From: Heterodera schachtii
Taxonomy: Eukaryota > Nematoda > Chromadorea > Rhabditida > Heteroderidae
Assembly: GCA_023374025.1 (NCBI GenBank)
Contig: SIJG01000004.1
Location: forward strand, 2,229,226 to 2,293,225
DNA length: 64,000 bases
Reading direction: 5' to 3'
Part shown: in pieces, positions 1 through 13,210 of the stretch
Layout of the letters: the number at the start of each line of letters is the position of its first letter
Numbering within the stretch: the stretch's first letter is position 1
The notes under the pieces: model-generated
Database searches by the model: none
Seen by the model: the letters and a program-made list of their open reading frames with translations, nothing else
What the model was told of the DNA's origin: nothing
Made by a program: the position numbers and the translations under genes

Positions 1-179
1 GGTTCGATTATTATTTTATTGCATTTTTATTAAAGGATTTTATGAAACCCGGAAAATAAGCTCTAAATGTTGAAAACAAGACAAAATAGGCATTAAAATC
101 GTAGTATTTTTATTCTTTCTTTTAATTCAATAATTTTAGCTTCCCTTCCACTAATCTTTTAAATAACGAGTTCTCCAAA

Positions 180-1145
180 ATGGTAAAAACATTGTGGATT
201 GTCAGACACGCCGAGAGAGAAGACAACATAAACGAGAATTGGCAGAAAAATGCGAACCCTCAAAAATTGAAATCGGATAACAGTCCATTATCGTCGAGAG
301 GCATAAAGCAGGCCACAGAATTGGCAGAAAGGTAACAAATTTTCTAATCCATTTTATGATAGAAAAAACAACAGGTTTTCGAATGTCCAAATCGATCATA
401 TTTTTGCGTCTCCTTTTGAGCGGACTATGCAAACAGCGACTTTTTTAATCTCTCAGAGGAAAATTCCGATCAAAGTTGAGCCCGGACTTGCAGAGGTAAT
501 AATCCCTTGTAGGCTTTCATACGTAAGTTTCTTCGTTTAGTCTCTTTACCTTTGCGAAAGTCCGCCTGGCTTTGAGGAATCGGCTGAACTCCGTAGACGG
601 TTTCCTCTCGTCGACTCCGAATATCGCTCAATTTTCGAAAAACCAATGCCCAGGGAAGGCTTTGGAGATGATTCATGCATTCCACGAATACGCCAAACTC
701 TTGAAGAGATTCTGAGGAGGTACAACGAAGCAAGTAGGCAATCCAATGCTTTTCCCGATACAAATTTAGTTTAAGCCTCCATTGTTTTTGTCTCGCATGG
801 CTCGCCCATTGGTCGGTTTTCTTTAAAAAAAGCTTTTTAAAACAATAGTTAAAAACACTCAAATTTGCTATTTTTAGGACAAAAAGGTTGAATTATTTAA
901 ATAATAGAAAATTAATTTTTATAAGATTTTGCACATAAAAGAAAAAAGAAATTTTTGAAAATTTCTATTTCCTTTTTTTATTAAAAGGTGCTCTTCACGA
1001 AGTGTTGGTCGGTGGTTGGAATTATGTCGGCCAAGCGACTGTCAGCAAATTCGTCGAGACGGGGGATGGCACCGGAAAGTTTCGACAGGAATTTACTGAT
1101 GATTCCTCGCATTTGTCGGACCAAGACAATTTGAGGCCGTATTAA
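180..1145 (+). CDS. Histidine phosphatase superfamily protein (UBASH3/Sts-like branch)
   Basis: Five exons read clearly. The protein opens MVKTLWIVRHAERED, carrying the RHxER-type catalytic loop of the phosphoglycerate-mutase-like histidine phosphatases. Exon 2 ends near 496 and carries FASPFERTMQTA, the conserved second block with the substrate arginine. A later short exon gives VFVSHGSPIG, with the second catalytic histidine, and the last exon (about 989-1145) gives LVGGWNYVGQATVSKF. Introns are 40-190 bp with standard GT/AG ends. All catalytic blocks are present, so the enzyme should be active as a phosphatase on phosphoproteins or small phosphate esters; the substrate cannot be told. The C-terminal layout resembles the Sts/ecdysteroid-phosphate phosphatase branch (family knowledge), but no UBA or SH3 domain is visible here. 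DPH3 follows on the same strand after 198 bp. Confidence 0.85.
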
Positions 1146-1343
1146 ATTAACAAGACAACGCTTTGATGATCTTCATTTAGTTCCTGACAAAATTATTGTT
1201 GTGTATTTTGTTGTCACGAAAATTCATACAGAATTTTTTTCTTTTCCCATTTTTTTGCCATTCGTTTCTTCGCATTACTTTCGGTGTTTTCTGTTTATTC
1301 ACAAATTTCCTTTGATAATACCTTTTAAATTAAATTGTAGGAA

Positions 1344-1662
1344 ATGGAAAAAAGTGTCACAGAATCTTTGGTGTTTCACGACGAAGTGGAAATTGAAGAC
1401 TTTGAATTTGACGATGAGTTTCAGCTGTATCACTTCCCATGTCCGTGTGGTGACAGGTGAGAGACGGATCAAAATGGCAACAGACAAATGCCCCGAATGA
1501 TTCAGATTCGAAATTACGCGAGAGCAACTCGAGTCGGGAGAAGATGTGGCGACGTGTCCGAGCTGTTCGCTAATGTTGCGTGTTATCTACGACATGGAAC
1601 AGTTCGTCAAATTGGAGACACTTCGCTTGGAACCGACGAACGCTGTTGAAGCGGTCAAATGA
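1344..1662 (+). CDS. dph-3: Diphthamide biosynthesis protein 3 (CSL zinc finger)
   Basis: Two exons (1344-1456 and 1506-1662) encode about 89 residues, the usual size for the family. The sequence [20 protein letters not shown] leads into the CSL zinc finger: [11 protein letters not shown], then [13 protein letters not shown], giving the CxC...CxxC iron/zinc ligands. DPH3 is the electron donor of the DPH1-DPH2 complex in the first step of diphthamide synthesis on elongation factor 2, and also supports Elongator-dependent tRNA modification (family knowledge). The ATG sits 3 nt after a TTGTAG acceptor-like site, which fits spliced-leader trans-splicing, but that is inference. A start at the preceding open stretch (1201) is rejected because the homologous N-terminus begins at MEKS. 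Confidence 0.92.
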
Positions 1663-1741
1663 AGGAATGGAAGTTAATTTATTAACAATACCATATATTT
1701 ATTATATTAATTAAGTCATTTATCATTGATAAAAAACATTG

Positions 1742-2553
1742 GAATAAACCAGGGGTGCGATCTGTTCTGATTTATCAGAAATGTTCTGATTTGGAGGGTC
1801 CAAATCTGATAAAATAAAAATGTTCTGATTTGTCAGATTTGTTCTGATTTTGGGGTAGAGACCAAAATTTGTTCTGATTTCTTAGATAAACTCATATCTT
1901 TTGAAATTTTGTGGCATAATGTCACTTTTGTCAAGAAAATATAACATTTTTGGCAAAAATTGGTCATTTTTTGACAAAAATCTGTTAACAAATCGCATTA
2001 AAAATCGCAAAAATTTTCACGGCGGCGCCTATCGGCACCGCCTGACGCCGCTCCCCTCCCCTGTCAATCGGCCAAAATTTTTTGAAAAAAATTTGCGTTT
2101 AAAAAAGGCGTTTCTAAACGCAAAAAAAATCGTCGTTTGGCTTTTAATTGCAAAAATTGGCCTTTTGGTGAAAATCTGTTAAAAATCAGAACGAAATTAC
2201 AAAAAATTTTTCCGGCGGCGCCTATCGGCACCGCCGGACCCCCCCCCCCCCCCCCCCCCCCGCATTCCCCAGAAGTCTTTTGGAAAAATCCGTCGCAAAA
2301 AATTCTTAAAAATCTGATTTTTTATCCCGAGTGCACTGAAATCTTCGATTTGCTAATTTCCTCGCCAAAATTTTTAAATATGATAATCGGAGGCCAAAAA
2401 TATAATTTTTAATACATTTTTGATTAAATAAATTATAAAAAAACTAATTTGAAGCAATTTTGTAAAATGTTCTGATTTTTGACCCCAAAATCTAATTTTT
2501 TGAGCCCGATGTTCTGATTTTGCAAATTTTTCGATCGCACCCCTGGAATAAAC
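1742..2553. mobile_element. Non-autonomous hAT-type DNA transposon (796 bp) with 8-bp target-site duplication
   Basis: The element proper runs 1750-2545. It starts CAGGGGTGCGATC and ends with the exact reverse complement GATCGCACCCCTG, so the terminal inverted repeats are 13 bp and perfect. The octamer GAATAAAC flanks both ends (1742-1749 and 2546-2553). An 8-bp duplication and a CAGGGGTG-type end are hAT hallmarks. The inside is AT-rich, repeats the word GTTCTGATTT many times near both ends, and holds two copies of a GC-rich block (GGCGCCTATCGGCACCGCC, near 2026 and 2217). A C run of about 20 or more lies at about 2231-2260. No transposase is present, so the copy depends on another element. 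Perfect ends and duplication suggest a fairly recent insertion. Confidence 0.88.
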
Positions 2554-3139
2554 ATAATTTCCGCGCCGAAATAATCAGGGAAAATTGAACGATAGCTTAA
2601 ACCTCACCTATTTGATTAGTGTCCGTGGAGTTGGGCTTTTCTTTCCATATTTAATTTTATGATTTAATGAGAAGTAAAAAAGGAAAAGCCTCACATTTGG
2701 GCACCCAAGTCCATCAAGCAAACATTGAAAAATTCACATAGGTATATAAGTTCCCCCACCCCTAAATCAATTTGTCTCGTCGAGAGTACCATATTTGTCG
2801 GGATTCGCCCATGGAGAAAAAAACATTTCTTTTATGTTGTACAAATCGCCTAATTACGGCGCATTTCTTCTAGCACTTGTCGAATTAAATGAAGTAAAAT
2901 TATTTCATAAACAAAGTCATTTTATTCACCATCTCACAATCAGAAATATTTATAGCAGCCATTGGGACAAAAAACATAAACTCATTGGGCTTAAGTCAAA
3001 GGCAAGATATGTTAGGAGGATTACACCAAAAGGAATGTCTTAGAATTCTTAAGTCACAATAAAATTTTAAAAACAGTAATAACTAATACAAAGGTACAAA
3101 ATTGAACGGAAATTATATATGCGGGAATTAAAATAAAAA
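2554..3139. other. Intergenic, no gene recognised
   Basis: AT-rich DNA between the transposon and the 3' end of the acetyl-CoA carboxylase gene. The only open frame of any size (about 80 codons near 2795) lacks an ATG start and any family resemblance. The segment nearest 3139 must hold the 3' UTR of the minus-strand carboxylase gene. Confidence 0.5.
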
Positions 3140-6100
3140 TTATTTTTCGGACAAGGCTAATATAAGTTGGTCACGCTCTTCTTTGCTTAACGCAGTGAGT
3201 CGTTCGAGCAGCGATTTTTGCCGAATTTCAGCAAGTCCCTTTCGGAGCCCATCTCCTTCAGCGTACTTGGAAATCTGTTCGTCAAAATAGAAGAACCGCG
3301 TCCTCTTCGACGAGTTATTCGTGCCACGTTCTTCCGGTTTCACTTCTCGCCTGACTTGCACATCGGATTTTTGGAGGTGTTCATCCACCCATTGCAGGCC
3401 AATAGCGAGCTCATCCACCGAAATGTTTGTTGTTCCGCGACCAATTGCTTCCAAATAACGGCGTGCCATTTGAAGTTTGGTCGAATGGACACTGATCAAT
3501 CCGTGCATGTAATTGCGCGCATTTTGCCAAGGCACTTCGTCCTAAAGGCGCAATACCTTTAAAGCTGATTGGGTGACACCCAATGCTCACATGAATTGCT
3601 CCTTTCTGGAGCATTCTCGCCGTTGTGTCGTGTAAGTCGGCGAATTTGACAGCGGCCGCGCGGCAAATCGGAAGAAGTTTTTCTATACGTCTTTTGTATT
3701 CGTCTTGAAGTTGTCCTTTGGCTGTTGGGTCCGAAGCAGTGGCGAGTGATTCTTCCAATTGGTTAATTTTCGGGTCGCATTTTCTCAGCAGAATGAGCAG
3801 GTCTTTTTCGCGGAATTTGATCTCCACAATACCGCTGGCCTCCAAAACACCGCCACGACAATTCGGATCGGCCAACATGGTAATGCATGTTGGGTTGATC
3901 TGGGTATCAAGAACTGCCCAGGCACCGCCACGAAGTTCGCCAAACGGAGGCAAATAAACGACAATCGGTTGAGTGTACGTCTGAAGTGCATCGACAATGT
4001 TGGCACCGAACTTAAGCACCATTTCGAACATGTCTAAAGTATAAAATATAAAAATAATACTGCATGCAACCAACACTGTGCATACCCTTTTGTCCGCCAC
4101 TGAATCCGCGAATGTTTGCAAGAATAATCAGCGGAAGCCCCTCACGGTTAAAGTCGTTTATCGCCTCAGATGTCTTCAAAATGTGACAATGAAACTAACA
4201 ATAACTTTAACGACTGTCACCGAACCGACCTTGAAAGCGGAGTCGGGGTACCAAACTTGGCCAGCTTGTTGGACCAATCTTGCTTGTGAGTCCTGTGTTG
4301 CTGGGTCGGCTGGCAATTCACACTCCACGGTCCTTGTCTCAACAGCAATCACTCCAACGGAAATGCCACGTAGACGGGCTCTTCCCGCAATGATCGTTTT
4401 TGCCCAACCGCTCATTATTTCGTCAAAAGTCCCCCGGTCAAACAATCCTTCGTCGTCAGAGTCCAAAATTGTCCTCGGGTCATAGGCACTTTTGGTTGGG
4501 TGAGTATTTACAAGTCTTGCATAGTCGTCTTTGGTCAATGGGGAAAGATTAATCATTTTCTGGCAGTTTTCGGGAAGATAAGTGACCCAATGGACGATCC
4601 TTAAATGGCATTTAAAACAATTTATCATTCTCGGCCTACCGTTTAACTCCGTCGAGATCACTTTTGGCAACTGAATGTGAAACACCGTTGTAGAACATAA
4701 TCTTAAGAATCAAGAGTGATATAAAAGTGAAGCAAAAACAAGTGCACCTGCGGTCCACCAAGCTGATTGTTAGAAGTGTACACCTCACGGCCAAGCACTG
4801 AATTGAGCGCACCCGCGCCAGTCAGAATGATATGTGAACTTTCCACTTGGCAAATGCGGTGAGACAGACGTGCGACATACGCCCCAATGCCAACAGCACG
4901 ACCGGACACCTGGAGAGGGAAGTGGCTTATGAAAGCGGAGAGGGGAAACAACTCACCAAGCAATAAGTGGGCACTTCGCGGTAGGCAGCGCTTGTCTCTC
5001 CGGCGATGAGTCCCGAACCGACCAAATTCTCAACTCCGATGTCGTTCTCTTTCCCAATCACTGCGTCAATGCGATGGCGTCCATCCGTGAAGGTCGACTC
5101 GACTTGGGAGAGAATGTCGCTTTCCTCCTCCCCACAATCCATCGAAAGGTATTTGAAGCCGTCCTCAGGCCTTTCTTCGTCGTTCCACACAATTTTCAAG
5201 CGATTTTTAACGTCCGATGCAAAACCAATTCGAGCGCCCGAATTTGCTGCGACATAAATGCGTGGCATTTGATGCTTCCGACTGTATTCACTTGCCTTAA
5301 AGTGGGCACAGTAATAAGCAAAGGGAAAAGAAACGAAACGAACTTTTTGGTATAACCGATGCTCGCGCATTGAGAAAGAGCCCATTTGGAAGGTAATGTC
5401 ATTGGCAATCAAAACAATCTGGAAAAGATGGGATGGGATAAAAAATAGAAAACTGCAAAGTTAAAACTGAGAGGAACATAACAAAAGAGACTGAACAAAC
5501 AAGTGATAACAAAGTTTCACCTTGCAAATTCAGCCTCAGACTTCCCCCCCCCGGAAGCGATCGCGAAATTAATGAATGGTGCCCATACATAGTACTACGG
5601 AGTCAGATCATCACCTTTCGTCCGAGGGGGGCATCCGGAGTGCACAGATGCATTTCCCATGCCACCATTCCCCTGTCATTGCGTCCCCGGGCCATCCTTT
5701 TGGACATTTGTTCTTCGTCACGTAAGACCTCCAATTCGCCCTCATCCTCATGCAGTATCATTTCGAACGCTAAATTCCGTTTTTTAATTTACTAATTTTT
5801 TTTCTGACGAAACCTTTCGCAAATGCGGCGACATCCTCCTTAAGAATTGCTTGTTGTCTTTCTTTTGGAAGTTGTGGGAATAAACTGAAGTATAAAAATT
5901 AAAACTGTGAACATTTTCATAAATTATCACTACCGGTCGTATGATTCCGAGTCGGATTTCATGAATTCCATCCATTCGTCTAAAGCAGCTTTCCCAAATA
6001 ACATCGGAAGGTCATACACGTAAGTTGTTCCAATTTTACTGGCCAGAAAACGCTTTTTCTGAATGTTCACTTGGTGAATGCTGTGATGGGGCAATTGAGC

Positions 6101-9100
6101 GCTGCGTCCGGCCAACCGCGCATGTTGGCACTCAGAAAAGGGCCTCAGTTCATCGTTTGAAGTCTAATGGTAGGGAATGTGATTAATTGCTGGACCATTT
6201 GGCATTACCTTGTAAATGGATATTTCGGGAATGGCACCAGTTTCGTTTGTGTAAATCACTCGGACAGTTTCTGGCTGATTTTGGTGAGATTGTGGTTGAC
6301 CATTTCCGTCAGGAGAACTCATCGCATGGCAAATCTCCAACTCCGTGACGCGGTGTATGACCAAATACTTCTCACAATCTTTGATTGCTTCGGCGATGCT
6401 CGTCGCCCACCCGTGGAGGTATCCGTTGATGCTCAACTTTGAATCGTAATCCAATCGGACAAATATGTGGTTGCAATCGTAGGTGGTCTTCTTATCCGCC
6501 GCGGTGCGAACACGGATTTCGCCGCAGGCTCCGTCGACGAGGTCGATGATTTTGTTTTTCAGTGCCTCGAATTTACTAAAATATATAATATAATAATTAC
6601 TTCGATTTATTTATTTATTTTTGCGAATTTTCACTTTTTGCCGTGAAATTTATCGGAGAGAGCAGAAGAAATGTTTGGGAACAGACAGCGAATAAAAATT
6701 CGCGAGACGCCCTGGTCATTGGTACGAAAGATCAAGTAAGGCGAGTCGGAGCTGGTAGTGGCGTCTTCGGCACCCAATGGCAAACGCTGTAGTTCCAACT
6801 TTTGTTTCGCCACTTCTCCGTATGAACATTGGTGAATTTTGTTGAGCATTTGGCGTACGAAAATGGCCAAAGAGTCAATTTCGGGATTAAACATATTCGC
6901 TAAGCGCTTAAACACGGGTTGGAGCTTGGAGATGAGCTGTGGGGCAAGGCGAGAGAGCAACTCTTTGAGAAAGGCATTTTTGGCATTCACTTTGGTATGG
7001 GAAAAAATCATTCGGACGATGCTGAAATTAATATTTTAGTGAATCACTTATAACAATTTCAAATGCCTGGAAACGTCGCTAACGTTGGCTCGGATTAAAG
7101 AGACGCCCTTGTCGTAGGAAACATCCTGGAAGTACTGTTCGGTGTTCAGGAACATCTCAAGAAATTCGCCGACAACGATTCTGACATGAGCATCCAAACC
7201 ACCTTCGAACCTAAAAGCAGCAATGACAGAATGTTAAATGCCATGAAGTGAGGCGGTGTCCAATTGCCTTTCGCAAATTTTCAGAAGTGCTTCGAAGTAT
7301 TGTCGTTCGATGCCGAGCTCGGAAGGTTCCAACTTGCTCAGGTAACCCTCCATCTCTTCGGTCAATTGAATGGCAGGAAATGGCCGCGCTTCGTCGGCGA
7401 TGAGTTCTTTGATGCGATTGTACGTACTGTTACGATTGATTCGATTTTCGACTGCGTTGAGCATCACTTTGAAAAGGACGTATGGCAAACGTGGGTTGTC
7501 CATCACCACGAATAGGTCATCAATGAGACGAGCTGTTTGGTCACGAAAGTATGGTTCAGGCATGGCGTACCCGGACAAAATGTTGTTGCACGCCTTCAAT
7601 TGGAATTGCGGTAAACAAAATGCAAGGATTGTCACAATCACCCACATACCTGAATGAGATCCTCAAATCGTGTGTTCATCCTTGTTTGATTCCGTGACTG
7701 CAACTCCTTTTCTCGTGTACTGTCCCACTCCTCCATCGGACCGGTGAAATTCACGGGTTTGGACACGGCAATGTCTTCCTGGTCCTCCAATCTCGCAATT
7801 AAAGTCCCAGGGAAAAGGACTTGTCCCGGTTGCGCAACCTGAACAATTTGGGCCGCTTTTGTAACATGCTAACCCAAATGTACCTGAACAAGACGACCAC
7901 CCGCCTTTCTGATTTCCAAATTTATGACCATTTTCATCGACTCCATTTCTCCAAAAACCTCTCCAATTGTGACATATTGTCCGTCCTTCTTCAAATACTG
8001 CAAAAATCTTCCAGCATTTTTCGACCGTAACATCGAAGGGTCATTTTCTTTCTCGAATATGGTCAAAGTTTTGCCAATTATCACTTTGAAGCGTTCAGAC
8101 TGAAAACAAATATGAATTGTTTGACCATTTGCTCATTGTCAGTTTTGAGCACCTCTTCCTCCAAATGGCAAGTGTACGCCTGGTCTTCATGGGTAACAAG
8201 CAAAGTTCCATTACCAAGCTCACGGACAACAGTGCACACGATGCTTTCATTCAGCCGGACGAGAAAATTGATGGGCCCAAAGCGATTGACCATCACTGAG
8301 TATTTGATGTTGTTGTGCACCAATTCGAATTCCCACGTCTCCACAAGTCCGGACTTTGGCAGGATTTGGCCCTTCTCGAGCGCACTTTGGAATTTGGAAA
8401 ATACTTCGGTAATCCGAGCGTGGCCAACTTAAATTTCTCTTTAGTCCAAATTCATCAACCACGGTTGGATTTGTTACTCAGAGTCGCCCCAATTGCCACA
8501 CTAATGTGCGGTGGGTATTCCACGGATGCCTGGACGCGTGAGGCAATTCGGGCGTCGAGCCACCCAGTGTGAAAGTTGTTGCATTCGAATTCCTTGTCGT
8601 GGAGAAGGCCAACGAGGTAATTCACTTGGGAGGTGAAAGTGGCACGCAATTCCAATTCTTTGAGTGCACACAAAAGGGCAGAAATCGCTTCGTATCTGAA
8701 AATGCGCAATTAATCCAATTTCCAGTCATTTGATGCCTTGCCTTGTCATTCCTTTCGCAAAAAGATGCCCGAACTGTGAATCGGCAAACTCATGAACTTT
8801 CCCCGTACTGGAGACGGAAAAGTAACCCCAAACATTCTGATTCGACTGGAAATTGAGCACTTCAACGGCGCCACTCGCAGGACGGAAGCCTTCTGCCGGG
8901 TCCTCGCTGGTAATTCGAGCCGCAATTACGCTGATATTTGTGTCCGTTCGGCATTGTTCTTCGGGCAACGGAGAAGTGCTTAATTTTTGAAAATCAGATC
9001 GGACTTGAGAATCGAGCTGTTGATTCTGAACTGACCCGTATCGATCCATGCCAAAGAAAAGACGAATCTCAGTGATTCTGTGCAGGGGGATGCCCATGGC

Positions 9101-10640
9101 GATTTGGAGTTGGACGGCGGGGATATTAATGTTGGCGACCATTTCAGTGCACGGATGTTCCACTTGGAGTCGCGGGTTAAGTTCCAGAAAATAGTACTTC
9201 TGCTCAGATGGCAAATACATGTACTGAAAGGGCAATTGCAGCATTGTCTTCCGTGAAATTCGCCCACTTCGACAGTCCCGGCACTGACGTAGCCCACTTT
9301 CTTTGCCAAATTCACAGCGTCCATTTGCATTTGCCGTTGGATTTCCTGCGGTACGATCCCTGCAGGCGCCTCCTCGATGATTTTTTGACAGCGTCGTTGG
9401 ATGGAACAGTCGCGCGTGAAAATTGGGATGACTTGGCCGTATTGGTCCGCGATCAGTTGGACTTCAATGTGTCGAGCGTTAACCATACACCTAGATAAAA
9501 CAAAACAAATCAGAACAACTCTGAGCTGTAAACAACTTCATGATGAAAATTGGACTGCCGGGCACTTCGGCTTGGACTCTTCGAAAATTCAATCGGAATT
9601 CTTCATCGCTCAAGCATTTCCGAATGCCTTTCCCTCCTCCCCCTTCGGATGCTTTGATCATCACCGGATATGTGATGTTTTTGTCGTCCATCGACTGCAG
9701 TCCTTCCTTGACTGACGTGACGCACGCTTTTAAATAAAGGTCCTTCGGAATTTCCAATTCTGTCGTCGTATTGTCGGCATTTTGCTCGGGTGCAACCAAA
9801 CCACTGCCCGACCATTCGATGGTTGGAATTTGCACAGTCTGAACCCAATACAATAGGGTCATAGTAAACTCATCGGCACCTGTGCGACGATTGTACTGGC
9901 GATTTTGTCGCCCAGGGAATACATCGCATTGCTCGGCGGACCAATGAAGCCAATGTTGCGCTTGCTAAGTTCGTCGGGAAGGCGCGGGTTTTCGCTGGCG
10001 TGTCCCCAGCCTGCCCAAACCGCGTCCACGTTGTTCCGTGAAGCATGTTCAACGATTTCGTCGACGTTTGCGTAATTATTTGAGTTGGCACCGGCGGGAG
10101 AAAAGACGAGGTAATCGGCCATCTTCAGATACTCTGTGACGGACAATGAAAAATGACTTCGAAAAGATAAAATCAACCTAATTTGCTTCACCTGCTTTTG
10201 ATTGGATTTCCTGCTCAGTCGTCAGACAGATGAACTTTATTATTCGGTCATCGCGAAAAAGTTGCATCAAAAGTTTGCGCCTAAAAATATCCAAATTTTA
10301 ATTAAAGAAAAAACAATTTTTACATGGAAAGAATGCATTTGACCGCGGCAATTCCATTTGTTGCGACAAGAATCTTAAAAAAATATTTTATAAAAATTAA
10401 ATTTGGTGATTTTTCACCTTTTTGATGTGTCTCGCCTTTGCTGAGTCCTCACAAAAATCGTTGACAAATGATTCAATGTCCGGAAAGACTCTGTTCTTCT
10501 GGTCAATCTGTCGGTTAATCTGTGTAAAAAAGGAGCAGAAACAAAGGACCGACTTGGTTGCTGCTCAACTGAGTTGAAGGACCGTCGAACTTGCTGACTC
10601 GAAAAGTCTGCATCGTGGGCGTGTTGGATGGCCCCGGCAT
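3140..10640 (-). CDS. pod-2: Acetyl-CoA carboxylase, multidomain cytosolic form
   Basis: A large multi-exon gene with the whole eukaryotic ACC order on the minus strand. The biotin carboxylase domain (about 10.5-8.4 kb) shows [23 protein letters not shown] and [10 protein letters not shown]. The biotinyl domain (about 8.4-7.87 kb) carries [12 protein letters not shown], where the lysine is biotinylated. The central ACC domain covers about 7.8-5.6 kb. The carboxyltransferase domain (about 5.6-3.14 kb) shows [13 protein letters not shown] and [13 protein letters not shown]. The enzyme makes malonyl-CoA for fatty-acid synthesis; the worm orthologue pod-2 is also needed for embryonic polarity (family knowledge). 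The start is uncertain: the first recognised exon follows an acceptor at about 10681 and has in-frame ATG 10640 ([13 protein letters not shown]); an earlier exon could exist. Stop at 3140-3142. No internal frameshift was noticed. Confidence 0.93.
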
Positions 10641-10912
10641 GTCCTGCCTGGAGTCGGATTCAGCCGGGGAAAAGAGCTTTCTGAAAACCAAAATTTAAAT
10701 AATTGGTATGAATGTTAAATCAACTTTTCAAAACAAAAGAAATTAAAAAGATCAGATTTATCTGGAACCCTAGTCTTTCGAAGAAACGACAAAACTGCAC
10801 CAGCCTGGCTGTGACCGGGAAGTGTTATTTTTGAACCATTTTTCTTTTTTTAATAAAATATACTGTATTTTAATAAGAAAGACTTTTCCTAGATTATCTT
10901 TTGAAAAGGTGT

Positions 10913-11311
10913 TACTTTTGCAGTTTAGAAGATAGGTACACTCTGAATATAATAAAGAGCTATAATTATGCCATGTATTAATTTCAAAAAGATGCAACTT
11001 GAGACCAAAAATGGGAAAAAAACATCAGCAGGTCTTTGAAAACGCATTCGCCGCAAAACCCTACCACATAAAGAATTCAATAAGCAACAAAATTTTTATT
11101 ATGTAGTGATATTTTTCAAAATTTTCAGTGCTAGGACGGAAAAGCAGTTTTATGCCAAAAAAAGCACTAATTTTTGCCATTTTTGTGTCTCTTTGGAGAA
11201 AAAGATATTTTAGGTCTTTCTTCATATTTTATAGTTTTTGATTTTGAAACTCTAAAATTCTATTGAAGAATTTTCATACGGGCCTGGTTAAGTGTTCTAA
11301 ACTGCAAAAGT
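10913..11311. repeat. Imperfect inverted repeat, possible DNA-transposon remnant
   Basis: ACTTTTGCAGTTTAGAA at about 10913 recurs in reverse complement (TTCTAAACTGCAAAAGT) at about 11295, a 17-bp exact match enclosing about 365 bp of AT-rich DNA. I did not find a target-site duplication. It could be a decayed element or chance in AT-rich DNA. Confidence 0.35.
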
Positions 11312-12628
11312 ACAAGTAAAGTGTTATATAAAAAGTAATTCAAAAAATATATAAATAAAAAACTTGTTCAAAAAAATATCTAAATAAAAAAAACATTTTT
11401 AAAAAATTGGGTTTCACTGACGAAACATCAGCAGGGGGTAATTAGTTTTTAGTAATAGTTTTAACAAATTTATTCGGTATAGATTAACAAAATCAAATGA
11501 AATTTCTAATTCATTCATCATTTATCCCATTCATACCTCAATAACGGAAACATAATTTTCTGCTGGGAAGGGAAGAGAGAGGACATTAACAGACGGAAGA
11601 GAAGGGACAGTTAATTGGTTGGGGTAAGAAAATTGAACGGTTTTCCTATTTTTAGGAATTTTTATACAAATCCTTTTGAATGAGTGAAGAAGGAAGAAAA
11701 CGAACAAAATACTTTTGAAAAATTTATTTGACGCAATTTGCAATAATGGGACCAAAGATGGAACATTTTAAACCATTTGAGGGATTGGGCGTGAATTGCG
11801 CTGTAAAACATCCGAAATGTACGAAATGCAATATAAGGCGAGTTTACCGCGCAAGACTCGCTGATGAATTGATTGGTGAAAGCGAACGAACGATGTCCTT
11901 CGCCCATCATTCCCCCCCCCCCCCTAAAGGCTCTTCCCTTTCATTGTTGGGATTCCATTTAGGTCATTGATCGCTCCCGTCGGCGCATTTTTATTCCCTT
12001 CACAATTTACACGCAATGAAATTGAAATGCGCCTTTTGGGGAACAAAAAAGGCAATTTACAAAGTGTAATAGAATAAAGGAACAGAGACGAAGGGATGGG
12101 GAGGGAGGGAAGGGTCGGCCGTCTTTATTTGTCGCAATGGTATGATTCTTTCTCCCCCCCCCCCCCCTCCCTATCACCCCATTCACGTGTATTCTCACAA
12201 CATCAAAAACCGTTATCATTGAAATTAAAAAACTGCTGATAAATGTGAATTTTATTTATGCAATTGTTTTACAATTGTTGTTGCTCACTCTTTTTCGATT
12301 TGTTCTGAATTTGTGCCTATTAAACTAAGCGCAAAATTTGAGTGGAAATTACCAATGAAACATTTTCGTCATTTCTTATCAACAACAATTCATTCATTTG
12401 ATCGGCAAAGAGTGATGCGCGTCCTCGCAATTTGTTTTACAATTACCCCTCCCCCAAGCGATCTCTGACTTAATCACATTGTTAAAATGAGGACCAATTA
12501 GGTAGGAATTGGGCGAACAAATGGTGTGATTCAAGAAAATATGAAAAATTTTGTTTTTTTTTCTTTTATATTTTAATTTAAAAGAAAGTAAAAAGAGCAG
12601 AGACTACTAATTTAAAATTAAATATGTT

Positions 12629-12799
12629 TATTATACAAGTTCAAAACTTGCCGGGAAAGGTTTGTCTGTTGGTCGGCTTCTCTTTGGGGAATACGGCGGC
12701 GGAACAGTCCATGGAATGCTTTTGGGGATCGCTTTTCCTCTCACGCCAAAGTTCGTCTTAAATGGCCAATTTTCCAGCTCGCAACAACAGAAATTCTGA
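12629..12799 (-). other. Possible orphan terminal exon, unidentified product
   Basis: On the minus strand an acceptor-like CCCTCAG near 12800 precedes an open frame ending in a stop at about 12631. It reads NFCCCELENWPFKTNFGV and later IPWTVPPPYSPKRSRP. Codon use looks coding-like and the residue pattern is not low complexity, but I recognise no family and could not find a matching upstream exon. It may be a terminal exon of a small gene, a gene fragment, or chance. Confidence 0.3.
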
Positions 12800-13210
12800 G
12801 GGTGAAAACTGTGATGAATGATTTGTTTTTGATTTTTAAAATGCAATTAGCACTGGCCTTGTGTCTCTCTCAGCAAAACTTTTCTTTCCCATCTCTGCCA
12901 AATTTTTTCACGTGGCACCACAGCCAAAATATTAAAGGCAAAAAGAAAACACAAAATATAAAATAAAAACAAGCACCAGCTGACTTAAATAAATAAAGAT
13001 TCGATTATTTTTGGCTTTTGGCAAAAGGAAAATGAAAAATCAATGCCAAAGAATTGAGAGAAAGGAAAGAGAGAGAGAGAAAGCAGCCAAAAACATAAAA
13101 AAGAAAGTCGAAACAATTGGCCAATTGCTCAAAAAGAAGCGGATTAAAAAAGCAAAAAATATTTTCACTGAAAGTGCTGACAAAAGACGGACCAAACGAA
13201 AGCCAATTTT

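Larger units (their letters stand above)
10641..13210. other. Intergenic region upstream of the carboxylase and channel genes
   Basis: About 2.6 kb between two divergent genes, so it should contain both promoters. It is AT-rich with C runs at about 11911-11924 and 12154-12167. An inverted repeat lies at 10913-10929 and 11295-11311. An orphan exon-like stretch is noted separately near 12629. A Lys/Arg-rich frame at 13011-13214 lies just before the channel start and is most likely 5' UTR. Confidence 0.45.

Noticed and set aside
2137..2412. 91-codon frame with a proline run
   Set aside because: It lies within the non-autonomous hAT element and the prolines come from the C homopolymer.
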